A stretch of 64,000 nt of DNA from Bacillus pseudomycoides (GCF_022811845.1 NZ_CP064266.1:3906001-3970000); one strand, 5' to 3'. Numbered from the stretch's first letter, positions 52,064-60,881 are shown. Program-made: numbers and translations. Notes: generated by a model from the letters alone, not told the origin.

Positions 52064-52446
52064 ATAAATAATGTTTTAATTGGGAATATAATTGAGAGTA
52101 ATTATAGAAATTGACACAGTATTTAATTAGTCTTTAGCATAGAGAAAAGAAAAGATGTGCAAGTTGTCGTGAGCTTGTACATCTTTTCTTTTGATTAATC
52201 TAGTCATAATGGTTTCTCGATTCAAATTCTACACCATTGCTATTTCAAATTTCATTTACCGTATTTTTACAATAAAAACAAACTATATATTTATTCTAAT
52301 TGGTTACCAGCAGTGAATTAGAAGTAACTAATATATTACAAACGATTCTAATTCAAAAGAGTATGCATGAAAAATTTGTAGTATGGAATTATATTGCATA
52401 AAGGGTTTATAAAACATTATTGAACAGGAGAATGGGGAATTTTATC
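52064..52446. other. Gene-free stretch upstream of speD
   Basis: Holds the terminator at 52149-52189 and otherwise AT-rich sequence; speD's promoter must lie in its right half. No reading frame worth reporting. Confidence 0.6.
52149..52189 (+). terminator. Terminator after the small peptide gene
   Basis: AGAAAAGATGTGCAAG pairs with CTTGTACATCTTTTCT across a 9-nt loop (one G-U), with T-rich tail. Confidence 0.85.
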
Positions 52447-53313
52447 ATGAAACTAACACCAGAACAACGGATTCAATTACATGGATTTAATAACCTAACA
52501 AAATCATTAAGCTTTAATATGTATGATATTTGCTATACAAAAACAAAAGAAGAACGGGAAGCTTATATAGAATACATAGATGAACAATATAATGCAGACA
52601 GATTAACTAAGATTTTAAAAAATGTCTCAGACATTATAGGTGCACATGTATTAAATATTGCTAAACAAGACTATGTACCACAAGGAGCAAGCGTAACCAT
52701 ATTAGTATCAGAAGGTCCGGTGGTCGAAGTGCCGACAGAATCATTCACTGAATCTCCTGGACCGCTCCCGGATTCAGTTGTCATGCAGTTAGATAAAAGT
52801 CATATTACAGTCCATACGTATCCTGAATATCATCCTGATGAAGGTATTAGCACGTTTAGAGCGGATATCGATGTGGCTACATGCGGTGAAATTTCACCTC
52901 TTAAAGCATTAAATTATCTTATTCACTCATTTGATACAGATATTATGACCATTGATTACCGCGTTAGAGGATTTACAAGAGATATAACAGGTAACAAATT
53001 ATTTATTGATCACGAAATAAGTTCTATCCAAAATTACATTCCAAATAACGTGAAAAGTCTCTATGATATGATTGATGTCAATGTATATCAAGAACATATC
53101 TTTCATACAAAATGTAAACTAAAGGAATTTGACTTAAATAACTATCTATTTGGATATACACAAGAAAAATTATCCGTAAAAGAACAAGAGGACATTACAA
53201 CAAAATTAAAAACAGAAATGGATGAAATATTTTACGGAAAAAACATGAATCATGGATTAATTGAAGAGGATTTGGACGATAATTCTTTTCAGAAAACTAT
53301 AAATAATTCGTAA
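52447..53313 (+). CDS. speD: S-adenosylmethionine decarboxylase proenzyme, E. coli type
   Basis: 288 residues from ATG 52447 (site GGGGAA); a TTG at 52420 in frame is rejected. The self-cleavage motif LDKSHITVHTYPE places the pyruvoyl-forming Ser at residue 118, and ADIDVATCGEISPLKAL follows, both diagnostic. The length matches the large bacterial class (E. coli SpeD 264 residues), not the ~125-residue SpeH form usual in B. subtilis. It supplies decarboxylated SAM for spermidine synthesis; no spermidine synthase lies beside it. Confidence 0.95.
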   Translation: MKLTPEQRIQLHGFNNLTKSLSFNMYDICYTKTKEEREAYIEYIDEQYNADRLTKILKNVSDIIGAHVLNIAKQDYVPQGASVTILVSEGPVVEVPTESFTESPGPLPDSVVMQLDKSHITVHTYPEYHPDEGISTFRADIDVATCGEISPLKALNYLIHSFDTDIMTIDYRVRGFTRDITGNKLFIDHEISSIQNYIPNNVKSLYDMIDVNVYQEHIFHTKCKLKEFDLNNYLFGYTQEKLSVKEQEDITTKLKTEMDEIFYGKNMNHGLIEEDLDDNSFQKTINNS

Positions 53314-53341
53314 GCACATTTAGCAATTGATTAGGGAAATA

Positions 53342-53397
53342 CCAATAGAAAAAGCCTTGCTAGCACATGAAACATAGTCAAGGCATTTTTCTATTGG
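53342..53397. terminator. Bidirectional terminator between speD and cwlJ
   Basis: CCAATAGAAAAAGCCTTG pairs with CAAGGCATTTTTCTATTGG with one bulged base; T-rich on both strands. Confidence 0.88.
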
Positions 53398-53450
53398 CTA
53401 ACTTTTGAAAGAGAAATAGCATTCCTAAGAAACACTAATAAAATAAACAA

Positions 53451-53888
53451 TTATTTTCCAGCATATACTTTTGGGCACTCCGCTCTTGTTGGTTGATAGA
53501 AGCAATGTTCCTTGTATTGTCCTGCTAATGTCTGATTCCACCAAACGGGCGGACAATTTCCTACAGGATTAAAAAACCAAAGGGAATTGGTTGCGGGATG
53601 TCCTCTCCAATATTCCAGACATTTTCTTGCCAGCTCTTTGTCAATTTCTCTTGCACGTTGATAAAAATATCCTTTTGTCACGGCTTCAAATGAGTAACTT
53701 CCGCCTTGTTGTTGATACACCATTTGTTGAATATTTGTAATTCCTTTAAAGTCTAGACAATTGCACATCACTCTGTTCACACCGACATTTCCAACATCCA
53801 GCATCCCTTGTTGTCCTTCGCCTTCTGCTTCTGCTCTCATTAGACGAGCTAACAAGTCCACATCAGTTTCTGTGTACGCGATTCTCAT
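53451..53888 (-). CDS. cwlJ: Cell-wall hydrolase CwlJ (solo, no gerQ)
   Basis: 145 residues from ATG 53888, behind GGAGGGA; the frame continues to 53939 without a site. Whole protein is one Hydrolase_2 domain: VDLLARLMRAEAEGEGQQGM with the catalytic-type Glu, NVGVNRV, and SLWFFNPVGNCPPVWW. CwlJ degrades spore cortex during germination and is triggered by Ca-dipicolinate. gerQ, normally beside the main cwlJ, is absent, so this is probably the second copy (cwlJ2) of the B. cereus group. Confidence 0.93.
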   Translation of the reverse strand: MRIAYTETDVDLLARLMRAEAEGEGQQGMLDVGNVGVNRVMCNCLDFKGITNIQQMVYQQQGGSYSFEAVTKGYFYQRAREIDKELARKCLEYWRGHPATNSLWFFNPVGNCPPVWWNQTLAGQYKEHCFYQPTRAECPKVYAGK

Positions 53889-54194
53889 TAATATCCCTCC
53901 ATTCTCTTTACAAATATATGTAAAGAGAATTAAAAACACGAATTAAAAAATGAATTGTATTCTCATGGACAATTGTAGAAAGATAACTTAGGGAAACCCG
54001 TGGAAACATTTAATTGAAAACAATTGTAAATTTATCATAGTTTTTTCTGTATTGTTTTACATGCTTCGTGATTTGAGATAGTTTCTGCAACATATAAGGT
54101 TCTTTAATTATTTTATCGTTTTTAGACAGGAGACTTTTATCTTAAAGATCTGAAGGCATAAAAGATAAATTTTATTAGGCGTGATCATCAGTAA
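53889..54194. other. AT-rich intergenic sequence
   Basis: No gene, terminator or repeat recognised; it borders the TnpB remnant on its right. Confidence 0.5.
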
Positions 54195-54289
54195 ATTGGT
54201 ATAATATAGTAATGTAAGCGAAAGGGAGGAGACAACTAATAGTAGTAAATCGGGCATACAAATTCCATATGCATCCAAATAAATATTAA
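54195..54289 (+). mobile_element. Remnant of an IS200/IS605-family TnpB gene (5' end only)
   Basis: TATAAT at 54200-54205 and GGGAGGAGACAACT precede a frame reading IVVNRAYKFHMHPNKY that ends in TAA 54287-54289. This is the recognisable N-terminus of TnpB (OrfB) proteins, usually beginning with M and then NKAYKFRIYPNKEQ. The ATG is gone (ATA) and nothing of the ~370 remaining codons follows. An inactive scar of a past insertion. Confidence 0.6.
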
Positions 54290-54471
54290 TAATTAAAGTA
54301 ATTAGTTACAGTTGCGTTGTATTCAATTTTCCCTTCACAGTTGGATTGATATGCATGAGGAAATATACAATGTTACTTCTCTGTTTAGATATCAGACAAT
54401 TCACATATTATGATAGGTAATACATATATAATATTGCCCAAAAATATTCATTCAGAGAAAGGAGAAGGAAA

Positions 54472-55740
54472 ATGAACGTTGGTGAAAGAATCCGACAAAT
54501 ACGTATACATAAAGAATTTACGCAAGGAGAATTAGTATCCGGGATATGTTCTATAACTTATTTAAGTAGAATTGAAAATGGACAAATTAAACCCTCAGCT
54601 CCTTTTTTAGAAAAGGTCGCAAAAAAGCTAGAGGTTGATTACAATTTTCTTGTAGATGCAGATCATGAGGATATAGAACCTAAGCTTCTTGAAATATGTA
54701 ATAGGTATAAAAACGATAATATTATAAGTGAAAAAGACTTATCTTCTTTAGAACTGTATGTTCGTGATATAGACTCTATTCTTTTATTATTAAAGGCTTA
54801 TGGTGTTTTAATATACTATCATTCCCGAAATAATAACTTATTACATGTAGAACCAATTGTAACTCAGGCCTCGCAAGTTATTCCAAATCAAATAGACCCT
54901 GAGTATACTGAAGATTATATATATTATTTAATGGCTCGAGGTCATTATTTTTATAGTAAACAAGACTATATGGCCGCACATGAAATTTACGTGAAGACAG
55001 AGAGCTTACTAGGCCTAGAAGAGACTCCACAACACGCTAGTATATATTATAATCTATGTATTGTAAATAAAGAGCTTTATAAAGATAAAAGCATTAGTCG
55101 TTTGTACGCTCGGAAGGCTTACGGAATATCCTTGAAATTTAATTTGGAGGAGAAAGTAATAAACACTCTGTTAATGCTCGCACTACTGTATCAGTTAGAT
55201 GAATTATATGAAAAAGCTCTTGAATGGTTACAGCAGGCAGAACTTGGAGTGAAAAATAATAATAATTCTATGTATTTACCTATAATTTCCTATAATTACG
55301 GAAAAATTCACCAAGGTTTGAAGGATTATACTAATGCTATTAAGTACTATGAAAAAAGCTTGCAACAAAGTGAGTTTCTCCATCAAAAAAGTCAAAAGAT
55401 ATACACATTACGAAGTTTAATAGAGGTTCATATAGAATGTAAAGATTGGAAAACTGTTAATAAATTTATGGATGAAGCATTTAATTTTTTATCAATTTCT
55501 GATGTACCTGACGCTCATGTTCAACTATATGGATTTAAGGGGAAGATATCCAAATTAAGAGGAGATTATTATGGATATGAAAAAAACATGCAAAAAGCAA
55601 TTGAAATGGGTTTAGAAAAAAAACAATACCCTTTAGTAAGTAAACTGGCTCATGAACTAGGAAACTATTTTTTTGATAATCGTGCTTATAAAATGTCAGC
55701 AAAATATCTAAAAATATCAATTGAAAATTCGACGAATTAA
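54472..55740 (+). CDS. RRNPP-family regulator (NprR/PlcR-like) with HTH and TPR repeats
   Basis: 422 residues, ATG behind AAAGGAGAAGG. XRE-type HTH at ~5-60 (ERIRQIRIHKEFTQGELVSG... TYLSRIENGQIKPS). The rest is TPR-like helical repeats (YYNLCIVNKELY, EKALEWLQQAELG, NAIKYYEKSLQQS, YEKNMQKAIEMG). Size and build match NprR/PlcR regulators that bind a short imported signalling peptide. The cognate pre-peptide is normally just downstream. There I see only a frame with a strong site but no normal start codon, so this may be an orphan. Confidence 0.9.
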   Translation: MNVGERIRQIRIHKEFTQGELVSGICSITYLSRIENGQIKPSAPFLEKVAKKLEVDYNFLVDADHEDIEPKLLEICNRYKNDNIISEKDLSSLELYVRDIDSILLLLKAYGVLIYYHSRNNNLLHVEPIVTQASQVIPNQIDPEYTEDYIYYLMARGHYFYSKQDYMAAHEIYVKTESLLGLEETPQHASIYYNLCIVNKELYKDKSISRLYARKAYGISLKFNLEEKVINTLLMLALLYQLDELYEKALEWLQQAELGVKNNNNSMYLPIISYNYGKIHQGLKDYTNAIKYYEKSLQQSEFLHQKSQKIYTLRSLIEVHIECKDWKTVNKFMDEAFNFLSISDVPDAHVQLYGFKGKISKLRGDYYGYEKNMQKAIEMGLEKKQYPLVSKLAHELGNYFFDNRAYKMSAKYLKISIENSTN

Positions 55741-56278
55741 AACAGACTATAAATACATATAAGGAGGGGGAATAATCAAGGATCGTGGTAATGATATACG
55801 TAAAATTCCTCTACGTGCTTCTACAGTAAAGTCAGGTACTGAATTACTTATAATTTTTATATACTAAGTTACAAATTTAATTAGTTAAATTTGTAACTTA
55901 GTAAACGTCAAGTAGCCCTAAAATATAATACATGAGTGATGTATTTCGGACCTGTTTTTGTTTGTTTCATTTTTATTGGTACTCTGCATTGATACTTGTA
56001 TTAAAAATAGTAAAAACATTTTAGCTTGAGATTGATTTTATTATTGAAATTCTGAATATTAAAATGTAATATAGAAAAGCATGTTTAATAATATACTGAT
56101 TAAAAAAACGTATTTACAATAGAGGTTTATGTAAGTGATAAGGGGGCAAGAGGAACGACTATACATATGGAATTTTAAAGTTTATCGGCATAAAAAATAT
56201 GAAAATAAACTTACTAGAGTCTAAAGTAAAGAAAACAACATACGGGTTCACTGTAAAAGTCACATGGAGGTTTTGGAA
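55741..56278. other. Gene-poor region after the RRNPP regulator, with strong inverted repeat
   Basis: Holds AAGGAGGGGG at 55761 followed by an open frame without ATG/GTG/TTG (from ATC 55775 to TAA 55867). A perfect 18-bp inverted repeat lies at 55863-55902, and a smaller one AATACAT/ATGTATT at 55927-55945. The right 300 bp is AT-rich and presumably carries the promoter of the next gene. Confidence 0.55.
55863..55902. terminator. Perfect 18-bp inverted repeat, probable terminator
   Basis: ACTAAGTTACAAATTTAA and TTAAATTTGTAACTTAGT around a TTAG loop. It is very stable in length but lacks a clear T tract, so a protein-binding or other role is possible. Confidence 0.5.
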
Positions 56279-57028
56279 ATGGGAAATGAGAGTAGATTTC
56301 AAGAAAAACAACAAACCCGTCGACAGCGCGGCGTTGTGAATATTGGATTAAGTTTAGTATTATTGATGGTTAGCATGATATCTTATCAGTTATTTTTTAC
56401 TGCTCAAACAAAAGGAAAAGAGCAGCCAGAAGAAAAGAAAGTAGCCCAACTAGCATCTAAAGAGGCGAAAAATAATAAATTAGAGGAACAAAAAACAAAA
56501 CAATCAGAAGAAGAGGCATCAAAAGAACAAATAAACAAAGAAGTTGAAAAACAAGAATTAACAGAGCAACAAAATCAAGAAACAGAAAGCTCAAAAGTAA
56601 CGGACAAAGAAAAACAGAACAATGAAAATCAAGTAAAAAATCAAGTGAAAAAACAAGAAGAACAAAAGAATGATAAAATGGAAGAGCAGAAGGCTAATGA
56701 AGAAGTAACAAATAAAAATCAACAGGACAAAAATGCAGATCAAACAGGACAAAATAAGAAATGGGAGCCAATTGGTACAGAACAAGGGACAAAGCCTGCC
56801 ATGCAATTTAAAGAGGGAACGACAGATTGGAGTGAGATGAAAAAGGCAATTTCCTACGCTGTTGATGCCCCTGAATCACAACTCATTTATGATTTTATCG
56901 GAAATAATGGAACGAATAAGGCATATGGTAATGTGCGAGATAAGCAAAGCAATAAAAAATATAAAGTATATATTGATTGGGTAGAAAATAAGGGATGGAA
57001 ACCAGTATCAGTTCAGGCTGTAAAATAA
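56279..57028 (+). CDS. YrrS-like (DUF1510) membrane protein
   Basis: 249 residues from ATG 56279, behind TGGAGG; ATG 56264 is part of that site. One N-terminal transmembrane helix (VNIGLSLVLLMVSMISYQLF, ~24-43), then ~110 residues of Glu/Lys/Gln-rich low-complexity linker. A C-terminal globular DUF1510 domain follows (WSEMKKAISYAVDAPESQLI, YKVYIDWVENKGWKPVSV). DUF1510/YrrS proteins are extracytoplasmic and associated with cell-wall synthesis genes. Here it stands alone. Confidence 0.88.
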   Translation: MGNESRFQEKQQTRRQRGVVNIGLSLVLLMVSMISYQLFFTAQTKGKEQPEEKKVAQLASKEAKNNKLEEQKTKQSEEEASKEQINKEVEKQELTEQQNQETESSKVTDKEKQNNENQVKNQVKKQEEQKNDKMEEQKANEEVTNKNQQDKNADQTGQNKKWEPIGTEQGTKPAMQFKEGTTDWSEMKKAISYAVDAPESQLIYDFIGNNGTNKAYGNVRDKQSNKKYKVYIDWVENKGWKPVSVQAVK

Positions 57029-57067
57029 TCATACTGACAGATAGTCTACCTAAGATTAGCAAATAAG

Positions 57068-57098
57068 AAAAAGACTCTCCCGAATGGAGGGTCTTTTT
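57068..57098. terminator. Bidirectional terminator
   Basis: AAAAAGACTCTCC/GGAGGGTCTTTTT with one G-U pair between convergent genes. Confidence 0.9.
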
Positions 57099-57108
57099 AC
57101 ATGTGTTA

Positions 57109-57660
57109 CTATTTTTGATATCTTTGCTTTTTAGTTATGTAGTTTTCTTTTCGTTTATCAAATACAAACAAGTTAAGCACTTCAGGGTCATTGGGCAACT
57201 GAATCAATCGTTCAAACCGCAATCCTACTTTTTGAAGAAGCTTTGCTGAAGCATGATTGTCTTGAGTTGTAATCGCTACAATACGATTTAATCCTAACTG
57301 ATCTATTCCGTATGCCATCACTGCAGAAGCTGCTTCATAAGCGTATCCTTTAGCCCAATACTTGGGAAGAAAGGCAAATCCAATATCTACATCTTCCAAT
57401 GAATCTCTTTTTACTAGACCGCAAATTCCAATCGGAACATGGTCCTCCTTTCGTTCTACTAAAAAAAGACAGAAACCAAATTGCTCATACATGCGAATCG
57501 GTCCATTCAAAATATAAGCTCTTGCATCTTCTATCGTCCTCACACCGCGATCTCCTATAAATTGTAACCAAGAGGGATCATTTAAAAGCTCGAGGATAAA
57601 TGCCGCATCATCGGTTGTTTGTAGGCGAAGAGTAAGACGCTCTGTTTCAAGAATATTCAA
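57109..57660 (-). CDS. GNAT acetyltransferase, RimJ/RimL type
   Basis: 183 residues. ILETERLTLRLQTTDDAAFI is the RimJ/RimL N-terminus. DVDIGFAFLPKYWAKGYAYEAASAVM holds the acetyl-CoA loop, and ITTQDNHASAKLLQKVGLRFE closes the fold. Likely acetylates a small amine or protein N-terminus; substrate unknown. Its start lies behind GGATGGTGG. Single gene. Confidence 0.92.
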   Translation of the reverse strand: MNILETERLTLRLQTTDDAAFILELLNDPSWLQFIGDRGVRTIEDARAYILNGPIRMYEQFGFCLFLVERKEDHVPIGICGLVKRDSLEDVDIGFAFLPKYWAKGYAYEAASAVMAYGIDQLGLNRIVAITTQDNHASAKLLQKVGLRFERLIQLPNDPEVLNLFVFDKRKENYITKKQRYQK

Positions 57661-57852
57661 AGGAAATCCACCATCCTTTCAGTAATATATTATTATATCT
57701 CATCTAGATTGAGAGGGGAATATGGATATGATTATTTTAGGGGAAATCACGAATTAACAAGTAAGTTATAAAATCAAAATGTCTCTTGATTAGTAAATGT
57801 TGAAATGGTCATACTAATAAATATTGAAAGCAAATGAAAAAGGAATGAGACT

Positions 57853-58359
57853 ATGATTTTTATTTACACTGATTTTGGTGGGACACATACAACTTCACTT
57901 GCAGCAGCATACCATTTAAACAAGTTACCAACTGATCGCAAACTAACAAAAGAAGAGATTTTAAATGTAGACTATTTCAATAAACTCAAAACTTCAGATA
58001 TGGGAAAAATAATTTTTCGCGGGCGAGACGAGGGAGGAAATCCCGTTTACACAATAGGACACGGAACATCAAAGTTAGTCGTTCCAGCTATGAAGAACTT
58101 AGGAGAGATCCTTCAACATCAATATGAAAACAACGAAAAAATCATTTTTTCAAATACATCACCAACAGTTCCGCTTCCTATGACATTTGGAGGTTTATTT
58201 TCAAGAAGGTTACATATCGATTTCATTGGTGTTCCATTACTCGTATGGGGAGCGAAATTATGTTGTGATAATGTACAACGGCTTGTTAGTTATACAAAAG
58301 AGGCTGGGAGAATGACTAACGATTCGGTTGTTATTTTAGAAAACGAGACTTTCAAATAA
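57853..58359 (+). CDS. DUF3189-family protein
   Basis: 168 residues, ATG behind AAAGGAATGAG. MIFIYTDFGGTHTTSLAAAY at the start and GMTTDRE-like LPTDRKLTKEEIL after it match DUF3189. KVIFRGRDEGGNPVYTIGHG-like text (KIIFRGRDEGGNPVYTIGHG) is the central signature, and LVWGAKLCCDNVQRLV lies near the C-terminus. Cytoplasmic, function unknown, found across Firmicutes. Confidence 0.88.
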   Translation: MIFIYTDFGGTHTTSLAAAYHLNKLPTDRKLTKEEILNVDYFNKLKTSDMGKIIFRGRDEGGNPVYTIGHGTSKLVVPAMKNLGEILQHQYENNEKIIFSNTSPTVPLPMTFGGLFSRRLHIDFIGVPLLVWGAKLCCDNVQRLVSYTKEAGRMTNDSVVILENETFK

Positions 58360-58391
58360 AAATGCAGGATCTATTACAATCCTACATTTTT
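58359..58391. terminator. Terminator between convergent genes
   Basis: AAAATGCAGGAT/ATCCTACATTTT, one mismatch, T-rich tail. Confidence 0.8.
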
Positions 58392-58392
58392 T

Positions 58393-59091
58393 CTATATCA
58401 ATTCGACTTTTTTTCGAATGACAATTTTATCAATTTCATCTTCTTCATCACCAATGTATAAGCCACGTTCTTTTAAATATGTTTCAAAATATAAATCTGC
58501 TTCTGCACGTTCATCATAAGGTTTTACAGATAAAACAAATCCTAATTTATTTTGTTCCTCTAAATGAGAAGTAGAAATATAAGCAGGGGTATTATGACGT
58601 AAAAATAGCTCCTTAACAGGAATAATCATATCCTTCATTAGTTTTGATAGCATGCTCATTTCAAAATCAAAGTTAAAGCGATCAATACTAGATAAGTCAG
58701 CAAATACAACTCCAATAAATCCTGTATTAAATACTTCTTGAAATTCCGCATCTTGCCTATCATAAAAGTTCTTTTCAATTAAATAATTTTTAAAATAAGC
58801 AACGCCATCAGCTTGTTCGAAAGGCTTTGTTGAAAGAACAAAGCCAATTTTCTTTTGTTTATGTAAATACACACAAGACATATGTGCAGAAATATTATGC
58901 TCTTTAAATAAAGAACTTGTTGCGCCTGCCAAACCATCTAACACATGATGGACAATTTGAAGCTTTTTACGGGCGAAATAATAGGATTTTTTTTGTAGTT
59001 CCAATGTATCAATAAACACAGAACCGATAAAGCCTGTATTTGAGATAGTAGGTGTATGCTTTTTTCTTCCTCTGCGTTTGTTTTGAGCCAT
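58393..59091 (-). CDS. Uncharacterised protein made of two tandem homologous domains
   Basis: 232 residues from ATG 59091 (AAGGGATGA at good distance; ATG 59103 is inside that site). After a basic start (MAQNKRRGRKK) come two copies of a ~95-residue unit. Copy 1 runs NTGFIGSVFIDTLELQ to YFKNYLIEKNFY and copy 2 NTGFIGVVFADLSSID to YFETYLKERGLY. Both contain KxGFVLSxKP(F/Y)(E/D). Family not recognised; each unit looks like an alpha/beta domain. The tail is acidic, then KKVELI. Confidence 0.72.
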   Translation of the reverse strand: MAQNKRRGRKKHTPTISNTGFIGSVFIDTLELQKKSYYFARKKLQIVHHVLDGLAGATSSLFKEHNISAHMSCVYLHKQKKIGFVLSTKPFEQADGVAYFKNYLIEKNFYDRQDAEFQEVFNTGFIGVVFADLSSIDRFNFDFEMSMLSKLMKDMIIPVKELFLRHNTPAYISTSHLEEQNKLGFVLSVKPYDERAEADLYFETYLKERGLYIGDEEDEIDKIVIRKKVELI

Positions 59092-59205
59092 TGTAAAAAT
59101 CATCCCTTCAAGTACGATTGAAATAAAAAGAACGTTTGTTCGTATATTTATATTTTACTATTTAATCGCTATAAAGTAAAGGGATTTTCACTAAAAAACA
59201 ATAAA

Positions 59206-59232
59206 AAAGACACCTTTTAAAAGGTGTCTTTA
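59206..59232. terminator. Terminator after the 34-residue gene
   Basis: AAAGACACCTTTT/AAAAGGTGTCTTT, a 13-bp self-complementary hairpin with A and T tracts. Confidence 0.85.
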
Positions 59233-59277
59233 ATGTGATAGGGAAGAGATTTCAACCCAATTTATTTGTAATTTATA

Positions 59278-59382
59278 TTATGAAACAGAGACAAGTTCTT
59301 CTGCATCGTCTACATCTAAATGACAATCCATTGTACGTACATCTTGATCTTCATGACTTCCGAAATAAATAGTAATTTTCAT
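59278..59382 (-). CDS. Small acidic peptide gene, 34 residues
   Basis: ATG 59382 behind AAAGGAGCG. MKITIYFGSHEDQDVRTMDC then a run of acidic residues (HLDVDDAEELVSVS). It has its own terminator 46 bp downstream, which together with the site supports a real gene. A single strand-forming start and acidic end; no family recognised. Confidence 0.65.
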   Translation of the reverse strand: MKITIYFGSHEDQDVRTMDCHLDVDDAEELVSVS

Positions 59383-59540
59383 ATGTATCGCTCCTTTATT
59401 CTAGGAATACCTAAAATAATTACTAGTAATGTTACTGCCTATTATATACCACTTTTTCCATTTCGACAATCTCATCCAGTTTATAATTTTATTTTGTAAA
59501 TATTAAGAATATTTGTTACGATACACATAATTAAACGTAA

Positions 59541-59667
59541 GGAGGAATTCGCATGTTAAAAAATTTAAACCGATTCTCAAATGAAGGAAGAGGAGTGAAT
59601 AGCATTTAAGCTAACTTAGCACTCCTACTTCCGCGAAGAATATAAAAATTGGAAAGTAGGAGAAAGT
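59541..59667 (+). promoter_or_regulatory. Translational attenuator of the MFS gene
   Basis: Hairpin 1 pairs AGGAGTG (59591-59597) with CACTCCT (59620-59626), helped by TAGC/GCTA inside. Hairpin 2 pairs CTCCTACTTCC (59622-59632) with GGAAAGTAGGAG (59651-59662, one bulged A) and buries the AGGAG site of the exporter. Both use 59622-59626, so they exclude each other. Hairpin 1's left arm lies inside the leader peptide frame. Confidence 0.78.
59553..59609 (+). CDS. Leader peptide of the MFS exporter
   Basis: 18 codons, MLKNLNRFSNEGRGVNSI, ATG 59553 behind TAAGGAGGA with ideal spacing. Codons 13-15 form the left arm of hairpin 1, so ribosome position on this frame decides which hairpin forms. The layout resembles leaders of inducible tetracycline, chloramphenicol and macrolide resistance genes. 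The stop lies 58 bp before the exporter start. Confidence 0.75.
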   Translation: MLKNLNRFSNEGRGVNSI

Positions 59668-60873
59668 TTGAAGAAAAATACACTAGCAAATCATAATATT
59701 TCTATTTTATTTTGGGTCCATTTTTTTGGAACAATTAGCTTTTTACAAGCAGTTATGACGTTATTTTATGTAGAAAGAGGACTAACTCCTTCAAATATTT
59801 TCATTGTATTAATGTGCTGGAGTGGAGCGGTTCTAATTGGAGAAGTACCCGCAGGCGTTTTTGCAGATCGCTTCGGCTTAAAACTTTCTTTTATAACAGG
59901 TGCATCCATAAAGATTATAAGTATTTCTATATTGTTCTTTGCTGATAACATATGGCTCTTTTGTTTATATAGCTTATTAAATGGTTTATCAGTCACTTTC
60001 TTTTCAGGTGCTGATGAAGCCTTAATATATGAATCTTTAAAAGAAACGAATGAACAACATCTTATGGATAAAGCAATGGGAAAAATACAATCCGCTAGCT
60101 TTATTTCAATGTTGATTGCCGTTATTTTCGGATCCTATTTTGCAAAAGATTTAAAGGAAGAGCAATTTCTAATTTTAATTACACTTGGGCTGCTACTCCA
60201 TTTCGTAGAATTGATTTTACTTCTATTTATCAAAAATCCAGCGGCAGGATTTAAATATAATGAGTCATCGTATTCACAAGTAATCGAAGGAATACAAGTT
60301 ATTCGAAAAGCACCACAATTACTGATCATGTTCTTAAATATATCACTTGTATTTATTCCAGCGAGTGCAGTTTTTGACAATTATGATCAACTACTTTTGA
60401 AAAATGCAGGAGTTCCCGTATTTGCAATTGGTATGCTATACGCAGTCGCTGCAATAGGCGGATATTTTGCATCCACTTCTATAGGATGGTTAACCCAAAA
60501 ATTCTCTCGTATATTTTTATTGAATCTTTCAGGTGCATTAGCTGTCGGTGGATTACTTTTAGCAGCGTGCTTTGGAAATACGTTATGGATTGTTTTAGGA
60601 GCATTTATTATATTACGATTTGTAAGAGCGATAAGATATCCAATTTATTCACAGCTGAGTAATGATATAATTCCATCGCATGTACGTGCAACAACAATTT
60701 CATTATTATCAGTCCTTGATTCTGTGATGGATTTAATTATTTTTGGTTCGTTATCCTTACTTGCGGTATATGGATTACCTATTATATTTGTTGGTTGTGC
60801 TCTAATTGCACTGTTAGGTACTTGCTTACCTATTAAAGATATAAGAGAAGTACCTAAAAATATTGAATCGTAA
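59668..60873 (+). CDS. MFS exporter, leader-peptide controlled
   Basis: 401 residues from TTG 59668; AGGAG at 59658-59662 is the site. Twelve transmembrane helices. Loop 2-3 motif PAGVFADRFGLKLSF (MFS motif A: G...D R.G) and FFSGADEALIYESL in helix 4-5 are typical of the LmrP/Mef-like and YxaM-type drug exporters. The paired leader peptide and Shine-Dalgarno hairpin suggest induction by a ribosome-targeting antibiotic, which would also be the natural substrate. Terminator downstream; single-gene transcript. Confidence 0.92.
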   Translation: MKKNTLANHNISILFWVHFFGTISFLQAVMTLFYVERGLTPSNIFIVLMCWSGAVLIGEVPAGVFADRFGLKLSFITGASIKIISISILFFADNIWLFCLYSLLNGLSVTFFSGADEALIYESLKETNEQHLMDKAMGKIQSASFISMLIAVIFGSYFAKDLKEEQFLILITLGLLLHFVELILLLFIKNPAAGFKYNESSYSQVIEGIQVIRKAPQLLIMFLNISLVFIPASAVFDNYDQLLLKNAGVPVFAIGMLYAVAAIGGYFASTSIGWLTQKFSRIFLLNLSGALAVGGLLLAACFGNTLWIVLGAFIILRFVRAIRYPIYSQLSNDIIPSHVRATTISLLSVLDSVMDLIIFGSLSLLAVYGLPIIFVGCALIALLGTCLPIKDIREVPKNIES

Positions 60874-60881
60874 ATTATATG

